Part shown: positions 9,470-18,472 of the stretch, in pieces | How positions within the stretch are numbered: position 1 is the stretch's first letter | Layout: each line of letters begins with the position of its first letter | From: Bog-756 sp963704585 | GTDB taxonomy: Bacteria > Actinomycetota > Acidimicrobiia > Acidimicrobiales > RAAP-2 | DNA length: 64,000 bases | Reading direction: 5' to 3' | Assembly: GCA_963704585.1 (NCBI GenBank) | Contig: OY969919.1 | Location: 744,001-808,000, forward strand | The notes under the pieces: model-generated | What the model was told of the DNA's origin: nothing | Database searches by the model: none | What the model saw: the letters and a program-made list of their open reading frames with translations, nothing else | Position numbers and translations under genes: made by a program

Positions 9470-10418
9470 GCCGCCGGGCGAGCGGGTCCACCACCTCCGC
9501 GCCGAGGCGCTCCACCTGCTCGCGCACGGCGCCGGGCGCGATCCCCGGGAGGTGGACGCGGAGGTTGAGCGATTCCGCGCCGCAGGACGCGGCGACCGCT
9601 GCCAGCTCCTCGACGACGCCGGCGGCGTCCGTCGCGACGACGGTCCGGTCGTCGCCCATCCGGGTGGCCACCGGCGCAAAACCCTCGTAGACCGCCCGCT
9701 GCCGTTCGATGTGCTCGCGAGGTGGCTCTCCCAGCCAGACCCGACGGATGAGCACGACCGCACCGGTCCCGCCGGCCTCGCGGAACGCGGCCACGATCCG
9801 TGCGAGGCGGTCCACGGGTGACATGCCCTCCAGGAGGATGCCGGCCCCGCAGGCCGCCACGCGACGCGCCGCGGCCGGGGAGACCGCCGCCGAGAGCACC
9901 GGGACCGGGTGGTCCGCGCAGGCCGTGAGCGCGGGATCCCCGGCAAGCGGACCGAGCTCCTCCCCGCGCAGGAGAGCCACGACGCGCGGGAGCCGCGATG
10001 CGAACTCCGGCACCGCCCGCTCGGGCGCGAGGTCCATCACCTCGAAGTCGGCCGGGAGGGCGCCTGCGGCGACGCCGAGGCCCACCCGCCCGGGATGTCG
10101 CGCGGCGAGCCAGGCCACCTCCTCCGCGACCAGCGCGGGTGGGCGGAGGGTCAGGAGGAGCGGGCACGGCGCCGCCCAGCCGGAGGAGTCCTCCTCGAGG
10201 ACGAACCCCGCGGTCTGGAGCGGGTTTGGGAGGTACCCCGGGAAGCCCCCGTGGTGCTCGCTCGTCATCACGCCGGCGAATCCGCTGCGGAGCGCGAGCC
10301 GTCCCTGTGCGCAGAGCTCCCCGACGACGTCGGGTGCGGGCCGGTCGTTGTGCGGGTAGAGCCGGAAGGAGACCGACCCGACCGCGAACGGTGCCGGGGC
10401 CGCCGTCGACGCGCTCAC
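9432..10418 (-). CDS. LLM-class (luciferase-like, probably F420-dependent) oxidoreductase
   Basis: A 328-residue bacterial-luciferase-like TIM barrel: SFRLYPHNDRPAPDV at the first strand, GFAGVMTSEHHGGFPGYLPNP (the EHH motif of the flavin/F420 pocket), LTLRPPALVAEEVAWLA and HPGRVGLGVAAG. In actinobacteria most such proteins use F420; substrate unknown. GTG 10418 overlaps the stop of the DUF167 gene in a GTGA, so translation is probably coupled. Confidence 0.8.
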   Translation of the reverse strand: MSASTAAPAPFAVGSVSFRLYPHNDRPAPDVVGELCAQGRLALRSGFAGVMTSEHHGGFPGYLPNPLQTAGFVLEEDSSGWAAPCPLLLTLRPPALVAEEVAWLAARHPGRVGLGVAAGALPADFEVMDLAPERAVPEFASRLPRVVALLRGEELGPLAGDPALTACADHPVPVLSAAVSPAAARRVAACGAGILLEGMSPVDRLARIVAAFREAGGTGAVVLIRRVWLGEPPREHIERQRAVYEGFAPVATRMGDDRTVVATDAAGVVEELAAVAASCGAESLNLRVHLPGIAPGAVREQVERLGAEVVDPLARRLRDATAGGSRSR

Positions 10419-10693
10419 GACCGGTGCTCGCTTCGACGCAGAAGCGTGATCGCCCGGGCGAGCGCGTCGTCGTCGCCTTCGAGGTCGACGAGCTTGGACC
10501 GCGACCGTGTGCCCGAGGCGATGCGCACGGCGTGTCGGGGGATGCCGAGCGCCCCGGCCAGCGCGGCGACGGTCGCCTCGTTCGCCCGGCCCTCGGCCGC
10601 GGGTTCGCGCACCCGCACGACCAGCGCGCCGCCGTGCTCCCCCCCGACGCCGGCGCGCGCCGAGCGAGGGCGGACGTGCACGGCCACCCTCAC
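10415..10693 (-). CDS. DUF167/YggU-family protein
   Basis: A small protein of about 92 residues from GTG 10693 (VRVAVHVRPRSARAG), matching the YggU family in length and in AAEGRANEATVAALAGALGIP, followed by VRIASGTRSRSKLVDLEG. Function of the family is not established. The start is uncertain: an in-frame ATG at 10771 would add 26 Arg-rich residues; neither start has a clear RBS. The 3' end overlaps the LLM gene by 4 nt. Confidence 0.78.
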   Translation of the reverse strand: MRVAVHVRPRSARAGVGGEHGGALVVRVREPAAEGRANEATVAALAGALGIPRHAVRIASGTRSRSKLVDLEGDDDALARAITLLRRSEHRS

Positions 10694-10761
10694 CGTCGTC
10701 CGGTTCGTCGGGCGTTCACGCCGAGCCCTGCGGGGTGGTCTCCGGACGGGTCGCTCCTCGC

Positions 10762-11772
10762 ATGACGCCATGGGAATGTAGTGCCGTGACGGCCCCGACG
10801 ACTGCGGACTCCCCCGATCGGCGGGAGGTGCCGGCGGGCGCTCCGGCGGGACCGTCGGCCGCGCGCGAGCTCGTCGTGCTCGGCACCGCGAGCCAGGTGC
10901 CGACCCGCACCCGACACCACAACGGCTACCTCCTCCGATGGGACGGCGCATCGATCCTCTTCGACCCCGGTGAGGGCACCCAGCGGCAGCTCCTGCTCGC
11001 CGGCGTGTCGCCGTGGTCGATCCGGTGGATCTGCATCACCCACTTCCACGGCGACCACTGCCTCGGCCTGCCCGGCGTGCTCCAGCGGCTCTCGCTCGAC
11101 GGGATGCCCCACCCGGTGGTGGTCGCCTTCCCCGCGAGCGGCCTCCCGTACTACGAGCGGCTCCGGCACGCCTCGGTCTTCGAGGACCGGCTCGACGACC
11201 GTCCGGTCCCGGTCGCGTCCGACGGCGAGGCGGTCGCGACCCCGGACTTCCGGATCGTCGCACGACGGCTCGACCACGAGCCCGAGACGTTCGGGTGGCG
11301 GATCGAGGAGCCTCCGCGCCGGCACGTGCTGCCCGCGCGGCTCGCCGAGGTCGGCATCGCCGGCCCGGACGTCGGCCGCCTCGTCGCCGCGGGCAGGCTC
11401 GCCGTCGGCGGGCGGACCGTCGCGCTGGACGAGGTGAGCGAGGTGCGCGCCGGCCAGCGGATGGCGCTCGTGATGGACACGGGGCTCTGCGACGGGGCGG
11501 TCGCGCTCGCCGAGGGCGTGGACCTGCTCGTCTGCGAGGCCACGTTCGCGACCGGCGAGGAGCGCCTTGCCCGGCGCTCGTGCCACCTCACGGCCGCCGA
11601 CGCCGGCCGGCTCGCGCGCGATGCAGGCGCTCGCCGGCTCGTCATCACCCACTTCTCCCAGCGCTATCCCGACAGCCGGGTGCTGCTCGACGAGGCGCGC
11701 GCCCACTTCGACGACGTGGTCGCGGCCGAGGAGCTCACCCGCGTCCCCGTGCCGGCCCGCACGCCGGTCTGA
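10762..11772 (+). CDS. rnz: ribonuclease Z / MBL-fold hydrolase
   Basis: A metallo-beta-lactamase-fold protein of about 336 residues that would cleave tRNA 3' trailers. Zinc-ligand motifs are THFHGDHCLGLPG (HxHxDH), DTGLCDG and the closing THFSQRY. LDHEPETFGWRIEEP and the proline/glycine-rich segment after it correspond to the RNase Z exosite-arm region, which separates it from arylsulfatase-like relatives. ATG 10762 is taken; GTG 10786 (328 residues) is equally possible. Divergent from DUF167, with 5' ends only about 70 nt apart. Confidence 0.85.
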   Translation: MTPWECSAVTAPTTADSPDRREVPAGAPAGPSAARELVVLGTASQVPTRTRHHNGYLLRWDGASILFDPGEGTQRQLLLAGVSPWSIRWICITHFHGDHCLGLPGVLQRLSLDGMPHPVVVAFPASGLPYYERLRHASVFEDRLDDRPVPVASDGEAVATPDFRIVARRLDHEPETFGWRIEEPPRRHVLPARLAEVGIAGPDVGRLVAAGRLAVGGRTVALDEVSEVRAGQRMALVMDTGLCDGAVALAEGVDLLVCEATFATGEERLARRSCHLTAADAGRLARDAGARRLVITHFSQRYPDSRVLLDEARAHFDDVVAAEELTRVPVPARTPV

Positions 11773-11800
11773 GCCGGCCGACGGACGCGCCGCCGGGCGC

Positions 11801-12613
11801 TCACTCGATCGTGACGGGGACGTCGAAGGCCGCCCGACGCGACGCGCGGCGCAGCGCGGCCAGTACGGGACGCCCGAGGAGGAGGATCAGGACCGCGTTG
11901 GTGACCGCCCGCGGCAGATCGAACCCGAGGGACGTCGAGAGGTCGAAGAGGACGAACCGGTGGAGGTTCACGAGCGGCCCGGCGCCCGGCACGTAGGAGA
12001 ACGCGGTGGTCGTGCCCGCGCCGAACGGCCAGAACCAGAGGTTGAGGAGCGCGCCGTAGAGGACGGCGGCCACGGCCGCGTAGGTGGCGAGCAGCAGGAC
12101 CTCGGCGCGTCCCCGGGCCGGGGGGAGGCAGCCGGCGCCGAAGCCCATCCACGCCGCGCCGAACATCTGGAAGGGGAGCCACGGGCCGACGCCCCCGGTG
12201 ATGAGCGCCGACGCGGCGATCGTCACCGCGCCGAGCACGAAACCGAAGCCCCGACCGAGCACCCGACCCGCCGGGATGAGGAGGAAGAAGACCGGCTCGA
12301 ATCCGGCGACACCCGGGCTCGGCACCCGCAGCGCAGCGCCGCACGCTGCGAGGATCCCGAGCAGAGCGACCGCCTTGGCGTCGAGCGCGCCGTCGGCCAG
12401 CTCCCCGAGCACCACCGCGAGCAGCAGGGGGAGGACCGCGAGGAAGAGCCAGGGTGCGTCGCCCGAGTGGGCGAGGTTCGCCGACGCGTTCCCGTGCAGC
12501 AGGAATGGCCAGCAGAAGCCCACGACCCCGACGAGTGAGGTCACGCCGACGAGCACCGAGGCGCGCGGCCGGAGGCGGACGGCCACCCGGGTGGTCGGCT
12601 CAGGCGCCTGCAC
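11801..12613 (-). CDS. ECF transporter S component (substrate-binding membrane subunit)
   Basis: A 270-residue hydrophobic protein with about six or seven helices, last gene of the riboswitch operon. Visible segments include SLVGVVGFCWPFLL, DAPWLFLAVLPLLLAVVLGEL, ACGAALRVPSPGVAGFEPVFFLLIPAGRVLG and the C-terminal LPRAVTNAVLILLLGRPVLAALRR, a motif I associate with S components of the cobalamin-type actinobacterial group. GTG 12613 overlaps the ATPase stop by 14 nt. Corrinoid specificity is inferred from the upstream riboswitch and the toroid gene, not from residues here. Confidence 0.78.
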   Translation of the reverse strand: MQAPEPTTRVAVRLRPRASVLVGVTSLVGVVGFCWPFLLHGNASANLAHSGDAPWLFLAVLPLLLAVVLGELADGALDAKAVALLGILAACGAALRVPSPGVAGFEPVFFLLIPAGRVLGRGFGFVLGAVTIAASALITGGVGPWLPFQMFGAAWMGFGAGCLPPARGRAEVLLLATYAAVAAVLYGALLNLWFWPFGAGTTTAFSYVPGAGPLVNLHRFVLFDLSTSLGFDLPRAVTNAVLILLLGRPVLAALRRASRRAAFDVPVTIE

Positions 12614-14228
12614 GGTCGACCTCCGAGAGGGCGAACGCGACCTCGTCGACGGTGAGCCAGGGATCCGGTGCGAGCACCTTCGCCACCTGCGGTGCGAAGA
12701 CGGGCGAGTGGCACACCACGTCGCGGGCGGGTCCGTCTGCGACGACCTCCCCCTCCGCCAGCACCACCACCCTGGTCGCGAGCTGGGCGACGAGCTCCAC
12801 GTCGTGGGTGGCGAGCACGACCGCGTGTCCCTCGGCGGCGAGCTCGCGCACGAGCGCCACCAGCCGGCGCTTGCCCGGGTAGTCGAGACCCCGGGTCGGC
12901 TCGTCGAGCAGGAGGAGAGGTGGGCGCGGCCCGAGCACCAGTGCGAGGGCCAGCGCGAGCCGCTGGCCCTCCGAGAGGTCGGCCGGGTGGCGAGACCCGT
13001 CCACCGCGGGCAGGACGCGGGCGAGTGCGCGAGCGGTCGTCCCGGATGCGAGCCCGGTCTCGCGGTCCGCGCTCGCGCATTCGGCTGCGACGCTCTCGCC
13101 GTAGAGGAGGAGGCCTGCGTCCTGCGGCACGAAGCCAACCCGATCGATGAGGCGCCGGGGCGGCAGGCCGGCAGGTGCCTCGCCCGCGACGCGCACCGAC
13201 CCGCGCCGTGGCGTGCGAAGGCCGGCGAGGTGGGCGAGCAGCGTCGACTTGCCCGAGCCGTTCCGGCCCATGACCGCCACGACCTCGCCGCGACGGACGG
13301 TGAGGTCCACCCCGTCGAGGGCGACGACGTCGCCGTAGGACGCCCGCAGCCCGTCGACCTCCGCCAGGGTCTCCCCCGGGTCCGCGAACCCGGTGGCAGC
13401 CGGCGGCTCCGCCGTTGCGAGTCCCGCCCGCAGCGAGCCCGACTCCCGCCGCGCGTCGCGGACGGCGAGCGGCACGGGTCGCCACCCGGCGAGCCGGGCG
13501 AGCTCGACGATGGGCGGCGCGACCGGGGAGGTCGCCATCACCTCGGCGGTCTCCCCGACCACGAGCGGAGCGCCGTCGCCGGGGACGAGCACCACCCGGT
13601 CCGCGAAGGGGATGACCCGTTCGAGCCGGTGCTCCGCGAGCACGACCGTGAGCCCGAGATCGTGCACGAGGCGGGTGAGCGACGCGAGGACCTCCTCGGC
13701 GGCCGCGGGATCGAGCGCGGAGGTCGGCTCGTCGAGGACGAGCACCCGCGGGGACGCGGTCAGCACCGACCCGATCGCGACCCGCTGCTGCTGGCCGCCC
13801 GAGAGCGTGGTGAGCGGCCGCGCTCGCAGGTCGTGGAGGCCGAGCAGGTCCAGGGTGTCCTCGACGCGCCGGCGCATCGCGTCCGGTGCGATGCCCAGGT
13901 TCTCCATGGTGTAGGCGAGCTCGTCCTCGACGACGTCGGTCACGAAGCTCGCCGCGGGGTTCTGTCCGACCACGCCGACCAGGTCGGCCAGCGCCCGGGG
14001 CGGCGTGGTGCGCGTCGAGCGTCCCCCGACGGTGACCTCGCCCGCCATCCGCCCGCCGGTGAAGTGCGGGACGAGCCCGTTGATCGCGCGGAGCAGCGTG
14101 CTCTTGCCCGAACCGGTCTCCCCGACGACGAGGCAGAGCTCGCCCTCGGGGATCGCGAGGTCGACGCCGTCGAGGACGGGCCGGGCGGCGCCGTCGTAGG
14201 TGAAGGTGACGTCCGCGAACCGGATCAC
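12600..14228 (-). CDS. ECF transporter ATPase, fused A1-A2 (two ABC domains)
   Basis: A 542-residue tandem ABC ATPase. Domain 1 has Walker A GETGSGKSTLL, signature LSGGQQQRVA and Walker B VLVLDEPTSALD; domain 2 has GRNGSGKSTLL, a degenerate signature LSEGQRLALA and LLLLDEPTRGLD. Two domains in one chain replace the separate EcfA/EcfA' of Firmicutes. FADVTFTYDGAARPVLDGVDL starts domain 1 directly after GTG 14228, which overlaps the EcfT stop in a GTGA. It powers import through the T and S components encoded on either side. Confidence 0.93.
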   Translation of the reverse strand: MIRFADVTFTYDGAARPVLDGVDLAIPEGELCLVVGETGSGKSTLLRAINGLVPHFTGGRMAGEVTVGGRSTRTTPPRALADLVGVVGQNPAASFVTDVVEDELAYTMENLGIAPDAMRRRVEDTLDLLGLHDLRARPLTTLSGGQQQRVAIGSVLTASPRVLVLDEPTSALDPAAAEEVLASLTRLVHDLGLTVVLAEHRLERVIPFADRVVLVPGDGAPLVVGETAEVMATSPVAPPIVELARLAGWRPVPLAVRDARRESGSLRAGLATAEPPAATGFADPGETLAEVDGLRASYGDVVALDGVDLTVRRGEVVAVMGRNGSGKSTLLAHLAGLRTPRRGSVRVAGEAPAGLPPRRLIDRVGFVPQDAGLLLYGESVAAECASADRETGLASGTTARALARVLPAVDGSRHPADLSEGQRLALALALVLGPRPPLLLLDEPTRGLDYPGKRRLVALVRELAAEGHAVVLATHDVELVAQLATRVVVLAEGEVVADGPARDVVCHSPVFAPQVAKVLAPDPWLTVDEVAFALSEVDRAGA

Positions 14229-15395
14229 GCGGCCGGCTCCCGCGGGAGGGAGACCGGGGCCGGGACCGGCGTGCCGGCCGGACCGGCCGCGTGCATTGGG
14301 CGCAGCGAGGGGTCGACCGGCGCGACGGCGGCCGGGAGGAGCCCCGCCAGGATCCCGACGGTCGGCAGGAGTGGAAGGGTCGGCCAGGTCAGTGGGTACA
14401 GGACCTGCTGGATTCCAGCGACGCCGAGCGCCGACGCGACGACCAGCCCGACCAGCGCGGCCGAACCGGACGCCGCAACCAGCCACTCGGGCATCCCCCA
14501 GCGGTCGGGCCGGTACCGCGTCCGCTCGGAGCGACGGCCGCCGAGGAGCATGCCTCCGGCCAGCAGGGCCGCGCCGACGGCGAGGAAGGGGATCCCACCG
14601 GCCGGCAGTGAACCGGTGTCGAGAGCGCCGTAGACACCGGCGATCACCGCGAGGAGCCCGCACGCGGTGGCCGCGCCGCCGACACGGCGGGCTCCCGGTG
14701 CGACCGCCACCCGTCGGCCGTAGCCCCGCGCGTCCATCGAGGAGGCCAGGTGCAGCGACCGATCGAGCGCGGTCTGCAGGACCGGGACGGCCATCCCACG
14801 CAGCCCTGCGACGCCGCGGACCGGGCGGCCGCGCAGACGGCGGGCGTCGCGGACGTTCCCGATCGCCATGACGACCTCGGGTGCGAAGGCGAGCGAAACC
14901 GTCACCGCGACCCCGGCCTCGTAGAGGACGGCGGGGAGGCAGCGCAGCAGCCGGTAGGGGCTCGCGAGCGAATTTCGCCGCGCCGAAGCACACGAGCACG
15001 ACGGCGAGGCGGAGACCCTGCACCGCGGCGCCCAGGATGCCCTCGAGGGTCACCGGCCCCCCGATGCTGACCCCCTGCGCCCACGACGGCAGTGGAACCT
15101 CGGGGAGCGTGAAGAGGACGTGCCCGGGGAGCCGGTAGCCGAAGACGATCTCGAGCGCGACCCGCAGCACGATGACGACGAGCCCGAGCCGGACGAAGAC
15201 GACGAGGGAACGCGACCACGGCGCCGTCGTGCGCTTCGCGGAGACGACGTACGCCACGACCGATGCGAGCAGCACGAGCAGGATCGGGTTGGTCGTTCGG
15301 GTGGCGGCGCCCGCCATGCACGCCGCCCAGAGCCACCACGCGGCGGGATGGAGCCCGCGCCGGGCCGACGCGGCGCTCTCCCGGCGACGGCTCAC
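14225..15395 (-). pseudogene. EcfT transmembrane component, split by an apparent one-base insertion
   Basis: The T component (CbiQ-like, about 389 residues when repaired) couples the ATPase to the S subunit. The N-terminal frame (GTG 15395) has helices ending LAVVLVCFGAA; the C-terminal frame resumes with YRLLRCLPAVLYEAGVAVTV, SLAFAPEVV and the coupling-helix region SSMDARGYGRR. Removing one base from the TTT at 14973-14975 (plus strand) joins them as CFGAANSLASPYRLL, a typical EcfT sequence. Both halves look fully conserved, so an assembly error is likelier than loss. The 3' half overlaps the ATPase start by 4 nt. Confidence 0.85.
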
Positions 15396-15411
15396 GACCC
15401 GTCTCGGCGGT

Positions 15412-16362
15412 TCACCGCGCCCGGGTCCGCGCCCGCCACCGGACCGCCGCCATCACGAGCAGCGCGAGCGCGAGCGCACCGCCGAGCACGAGCGGCAGTG
15501 CGCCCGAGCCTCCTCCCTGGTGCGCGGCGACCGGCGCCGCACCGAGCGCGTGGAGGTGGTCCGGGCTTGCCGCAGGTGACGTCGTCGACGAAGAACCGCT
15601 CGTCGGCCGCCCGGCCTGTGCCCCGGTCGGCACCTCCGTCGTCGACGTGGCGGAGGCCCCGCCCGCGCCGGTCGTCGCCGGCGGCGTGCCGCCGCTGCCC
15701 CCCGCCGTCCCTCCCGACGTGGGCCCCGCCGCGCCGGACACCGTCGGGATCGAGCCCGCCGCACCGGAGCTCGCGGGGGCCGGTTCGACCGCGTTCGTCG
15801 TGGGTGTGCTCGTGACGCTCCTGCAGAGAGCCGCGTAGTCAGGTGCCGTCCGTGGCGGCGGCGCGGAGGGGTTGTCCGGTCCGGGGTTCTGGAACCGCCA
15901 ACCCTCGACATCCTGGCCGCCCGCCGCGTCGCCGACCGCCACCGACGCGCCCCGCGACGCGTAGGTCCACGAGCCCGTGCCGTCGGTCATCGTCCAGTAG
16001 GACCAGTACTGGTAGCCGCCCGGGACCGCCTGCCCGCAGGCGGGCGCGGCGGGCACGCCGTCGATCGAGCAGAGAAGGCCCGAGGAGTTGTACGTCGGTG
16101 ACTCGAGGTGTTCCTGTGCGAGAAACGCCGCGAGCGCGTAGTAGCCGTTGTCGCTCGGTGGGACCTGGACGCATCCTGCGACCTGGGCCTGCCCGCTGCC
16201 GAGGTCGACGACGAAACCCACGCCCACGTCGACCGCAGCACCGGCCACATCCCTCGCTGGCACGAGCGCGTCGGGTCCGCCGAGCGAGAGCGCGCACGCC
16301 GCGGCGGCGACGAGCAGCGCGCTCCGCACGAGGCGGCCGACGGGCCTCCGGCGACCGGGCAC
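15412..16362 (-). CDS. secreted, membrane-anchored partner protein of the ECF cluster (SCO2322-like)
   Basis: About 316 residues from GTG 16362, 7 nt after the toroid stop; this start gives a clean signal peptide (VRSALLVAAAACALSLGG). The extracellular part has VDLGSGQAQVAGCVQV, SSGLLCSIDGVPAAPACG, then YQYWSYWTMTDGTGSWTYAS and VEGWRF...APDYAALC. A Ser/Thr/Gly/Pro-rich stalk follows, and the end is one helix, LPLVLGGALALALLVMAAV, plus WRARTRAR, so it is anchored with the domain outside. The pattern resembles actinobacterial SCO2322-type proteins and recalls the small beta domain (DUF4430-like) of intrinsic factor; both from memory. It probably works with the toroid protein in ligand capture. 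Confidence 0.7.
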   Translation of the reverse strand: MPGRRRPVGRLVRSALLVAAAACALSLGGPDALVPARDVAGAAVDVGVGFVVDLGSGQAQVAGCVQVPPSDNGYYALAAFLAQEHLESPTYNSSGLLCSIDGVPAAPACGQAVPGGYQYWSYWTMTDGTGSWTYASRGASVAVGDAAGGQDVEGWRFQNPGPDNPSAPPPRTAPDYAALCRSVTSTPTTNAVEPAPASSGAAGSIPTVSGAAGPTSGGTAGGSGGTPPATTGAGGASATSTTEVPTGAQAGRPTSGSSSTTSPAASPDHLHALGAAPVAAHQGGGSGALPLVLGGALALALLVMAAVRWRARTRAR

Positions 16363-16369
16363 GGCCGGA

Positions 16370-18472
16370 TCAGCCCCCCGATGACGGGAGGCTCGTCGCC
16401 GCACCCACGATCGGCCGGTTGAGGGGCGCGCCGCCGTGCGAGCCGAAGAAGCCGGCGTCGCCGTAGGCGAAGATCCCGCCGTCGGCCGCCACGAGCCAGT
16501 AGCCCTGGCCGTCCGCGGTCGAGGCCATCCCCACGATCGGCTGGTTGAGGGGCGCGCCGCCGTGCGAGCCGAAGAACCCGGCGTCGCCGTAGGCGAAGAT
16601 CCCGCCGTCGGCCGCTACGAGCCAGTAGCCCTGGCCGTCCGCGGTCGAGGCCATCCCCACGATCGGCCGGTTGAGGGGCGCGCCGCCGTGCGAGCCGAAG
16701 AACCCGGCGTCGCCGTAGGCGAAGATGCCACCGTCGGCCGCGACCAGCCAGTAGCCCTGGCCGTCCGCGGTCGAGGCCATCCCCACGATCGGCTGGTTGA
16801 GGGGCGCGCCGCCGTGCGAGCCGAAGAACCCGGCGTCGCCGTAGGCGAAGATCCCGCCGTCGGCCGCCACGAGCCAGTAGCCCTGGCCGTCCGCGGTCGA
16901 GGCCATCCCCACGATCGGCTGGTTGAGGGGCGCGCCGCCGTGCGAGCCGAAGAACCCGGCGTCGCCGTAGGCGAAGATCCCGCCGTCGGCCGCCACGAGC
17001 CAGTAGCCCTGGCCGTCCGCGGTCGAGGCCATCCCCACGATCGGCTGGTTGAGGGGCGCGCCGCCGTGCGAGCCGAAGAACCCGGCGTCGCCGTAGGCGA
17101 AGATCCCGCCGTCGGCCGCCACGAGCCAGTAGCCCTGGCCGTCTGACGCGCTGGACACACCGAAGGCGGTGCTCCCGGTGAAGACCGCGTCGACGGTGGC
17201 TCCGGCGGGAGCCCCACCCACCGGCACCGTGCAGGTCCCGGACCCGCCGACCAGCACGGCGGTCGTGCAGATCGGCGTGCCACCCGACGCGAAGGTCACC
17301 GTCCCGGTCGGTGTGCCCGCGACGGAGGACACGGTGGCCGAGTACGTCACGGCGGCGGACGCCCCGCTCGCCTGCGCGTGCGCTGAGACGGTGGTCGAGG
17401 CGAAGGGCAGCGCGACCCCGGCCATCGCGGGGACCGCCTGATAGGTCGCGAGCAGATCGGGGCCCGGGGTCCCGGGGAAGGTGAAGGCGCCTGCACCTGC
17501 GCCCCCCTGCTGCTGGAAGCCGGCGAGGACCGAGATCGGGTCGGAGCCACCTACTGCGAAGGCCCCGTCACCGGGATCGTGCCCGAGCGCGATGATCGCC
17601 TGGACCACGAGGGCGGTGGAGTCGGGATCGGTCGAGCCCGGCGTGGACACGGTGTTCGGGAAGTAGCCCCAGCCCGCGTCCGCGTCCTGCGCCGACTCGA
17701 GGAACGCGAGCGCGTTCGCGGCGGCGGTCGTGCCGAGCGCCCCCTGGGCCTCGAGCCCGACGACCGCGAGTGCGGTCGAGTTGGTGTCGGGCCCGTTGAA
17801 CGTCGACGGATCACCGGTGCACGGATTGGCGACAGTGAGGTCGCTCGTCCACCCGCCGTCGGGGCACTGCTGGCCGGTGAGCCACGCCTCGGCGGTGGCG
17901 ACCTGCGCAGAAGCGGTCACGCCGACCGCGGCGAGCGCGGCGAGCGCGAGTCCCTGCCGGTACGCCCCGTCGTACGTCGGGTCCTGCGCGCCGAAGAGGC
18001 CGGCGTCCGGACCCGAGGTGCGCTCCGTCGCGAGGAGTCGCGTGACCAGGTCCGTCCCGCCGAACGTCGACGGGTCGACCCCGAGGGCGTGGGCGTCGAG
18101 GATCAGGAGCGAGAGCTGCCCCGGGCCGTCACTGCCGCCGGTCACGACGTACGGATCGACGTTCGCCTCGAGGTACGCGAGTGCGTTCGCCGCCGCCGGC
18201 CGGTCGACTCCGGCGCTCGCCAGCGCGAGCACGGTGTTGGCGGTGGCCGCGAGGTCGGCCTGACCGGGAGTGGTCGTGGAGGGGATGAATCCGGCCGACG
18301 TGAGCTGGCTCGCGAGCCACGTCGCGCCCTGCTCCGCGCTGACGGCCCGCACGAGCGGGGACGGCGAAACATGGCCGCGCGGGATGGCCGACGCGGGTGA
18401 CGGTGCCGCGGCACTCGCGAAGGTGAGGCAGCATCCGGCCGCTGCCATCGCCAGAAGGCGTTTCGGGGACAT
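16370..18472 (-). CDS. secreted alpha/alpha-toroid protein (prenyltransferase/squalene-oxidase repeat, intrinsic-factor-like) with Ig-like domain and six GYWLV repeats
   Basis: A 700-residue exported protein. Residues 1-30 are a signal peptide (MSPKRLLAMAAAG... ASA). About 40-345 form an alpha/alpha toroid of the prenyltransferase/squalene-cyclase repeat type: ATANTVLALASAGVDRP, CPDGGWTSDLTVANPC, DTNSTALAVVGL, AGWGYFPNTVS, PDSTALVVQAIIALG. The same fold binds cobalamin in intrinsic factor and transcobalamin. About 350-440 is an Ig-like domain (GTPTGTVTFASGGTPICT). Residues 444-695 are six 42-residue repeats (GYWLVAADGGIFAYGDAGFF). ATG 18472 is preceded by GAGGAGCGACC. It is the first gene after the cobalamin riboswitch and leads the ECF operon. 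Confidence 0.85.
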   Translation of the reverse strand: MSPKRLLAMAAAGCCLTFASAAAPSPASAIPRGHVSPSPLVRAVSAEQGATWLASQLTSAGFIPSTTTPGQADLAATANTVLALASAGVDRPAAANALAYLEANVDPYVVTGGSDGPGQLSLLILDAHALGVDPSTFGGTDLVTRLLATERTSGPDAGLFGAQDPTYDGAYRQGLALAALAAVGVTASAQVATAEAWLTGQQCPDGGWTSDLTVANPCTGDPSTFNGPDTNSTALAVVGLEAQGALGTTAAANALAFLESAQDADAGWGYFPNTVSTPGSTDPDSTALVVQAIIALGHDPGDGAFAVGGSDPISVLAGFQQQGGAGAGAFTFPGTPGPDLLATYQAVPAMAGVALPFASTTVSAHAQASGASAAVTYSATVSSVAGTPTGTVTFASGGTPICTTAVLVGGSGTCTVPVGGAPAGATVDAVFTGSTAFGVSSASDGQGYWLVAADGGIFAYGDAGFFGSHGGAPLNQPIVGMASTADGQGYWLVAADGGIFAYGDAGFFGSHGGAPLNQPIVGMASTADGQGYWLVAADGGIFAYGDAGFFGSHGGAPLNQPIVGMASTADGQGYWLVAADGGIFAYGDAGFFGSHGGAPLNRPIVGMASTADGQGYWLVAADGGIFAYGDAGFFGSHGGAPLNQPIVGMASTADGQGYWLVAADGGIFAYGDAGFFGSHGGAPLNRPIVGAATSLPSSGG
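16388..17143 (-). repeat. six tandem 126-bp coding repeats
   Basis: Six head-to-tail copies of a 126-bp unit (42 codons), in perfect register; GGTTGAGG recurs on the plus strand at 16417, 16543, 16669, 16795, 16921 and 17047. Copies are almost identical at DNA level, differing by single bases such as a Gln/Arg change before PIVG and a few silent sites. This implies recent expansion or gene conversion. Confidence 0.97.

Noticed and set aside
16388..17143. CRISPR-like impression of regular repeats
   Set aside because: The 126-bp units are contiguous without unique spacers and lie in frame in a protein gene.
16436..17146. Long plus-strand open frame with 42-residue repeats, antisense to the toroid gene
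   Set aside because: It only mirrors the tandem repeats of the real minus-strand gene; composition is Val/Glu/Arg-rich shadow sequence with no recognizable domain.
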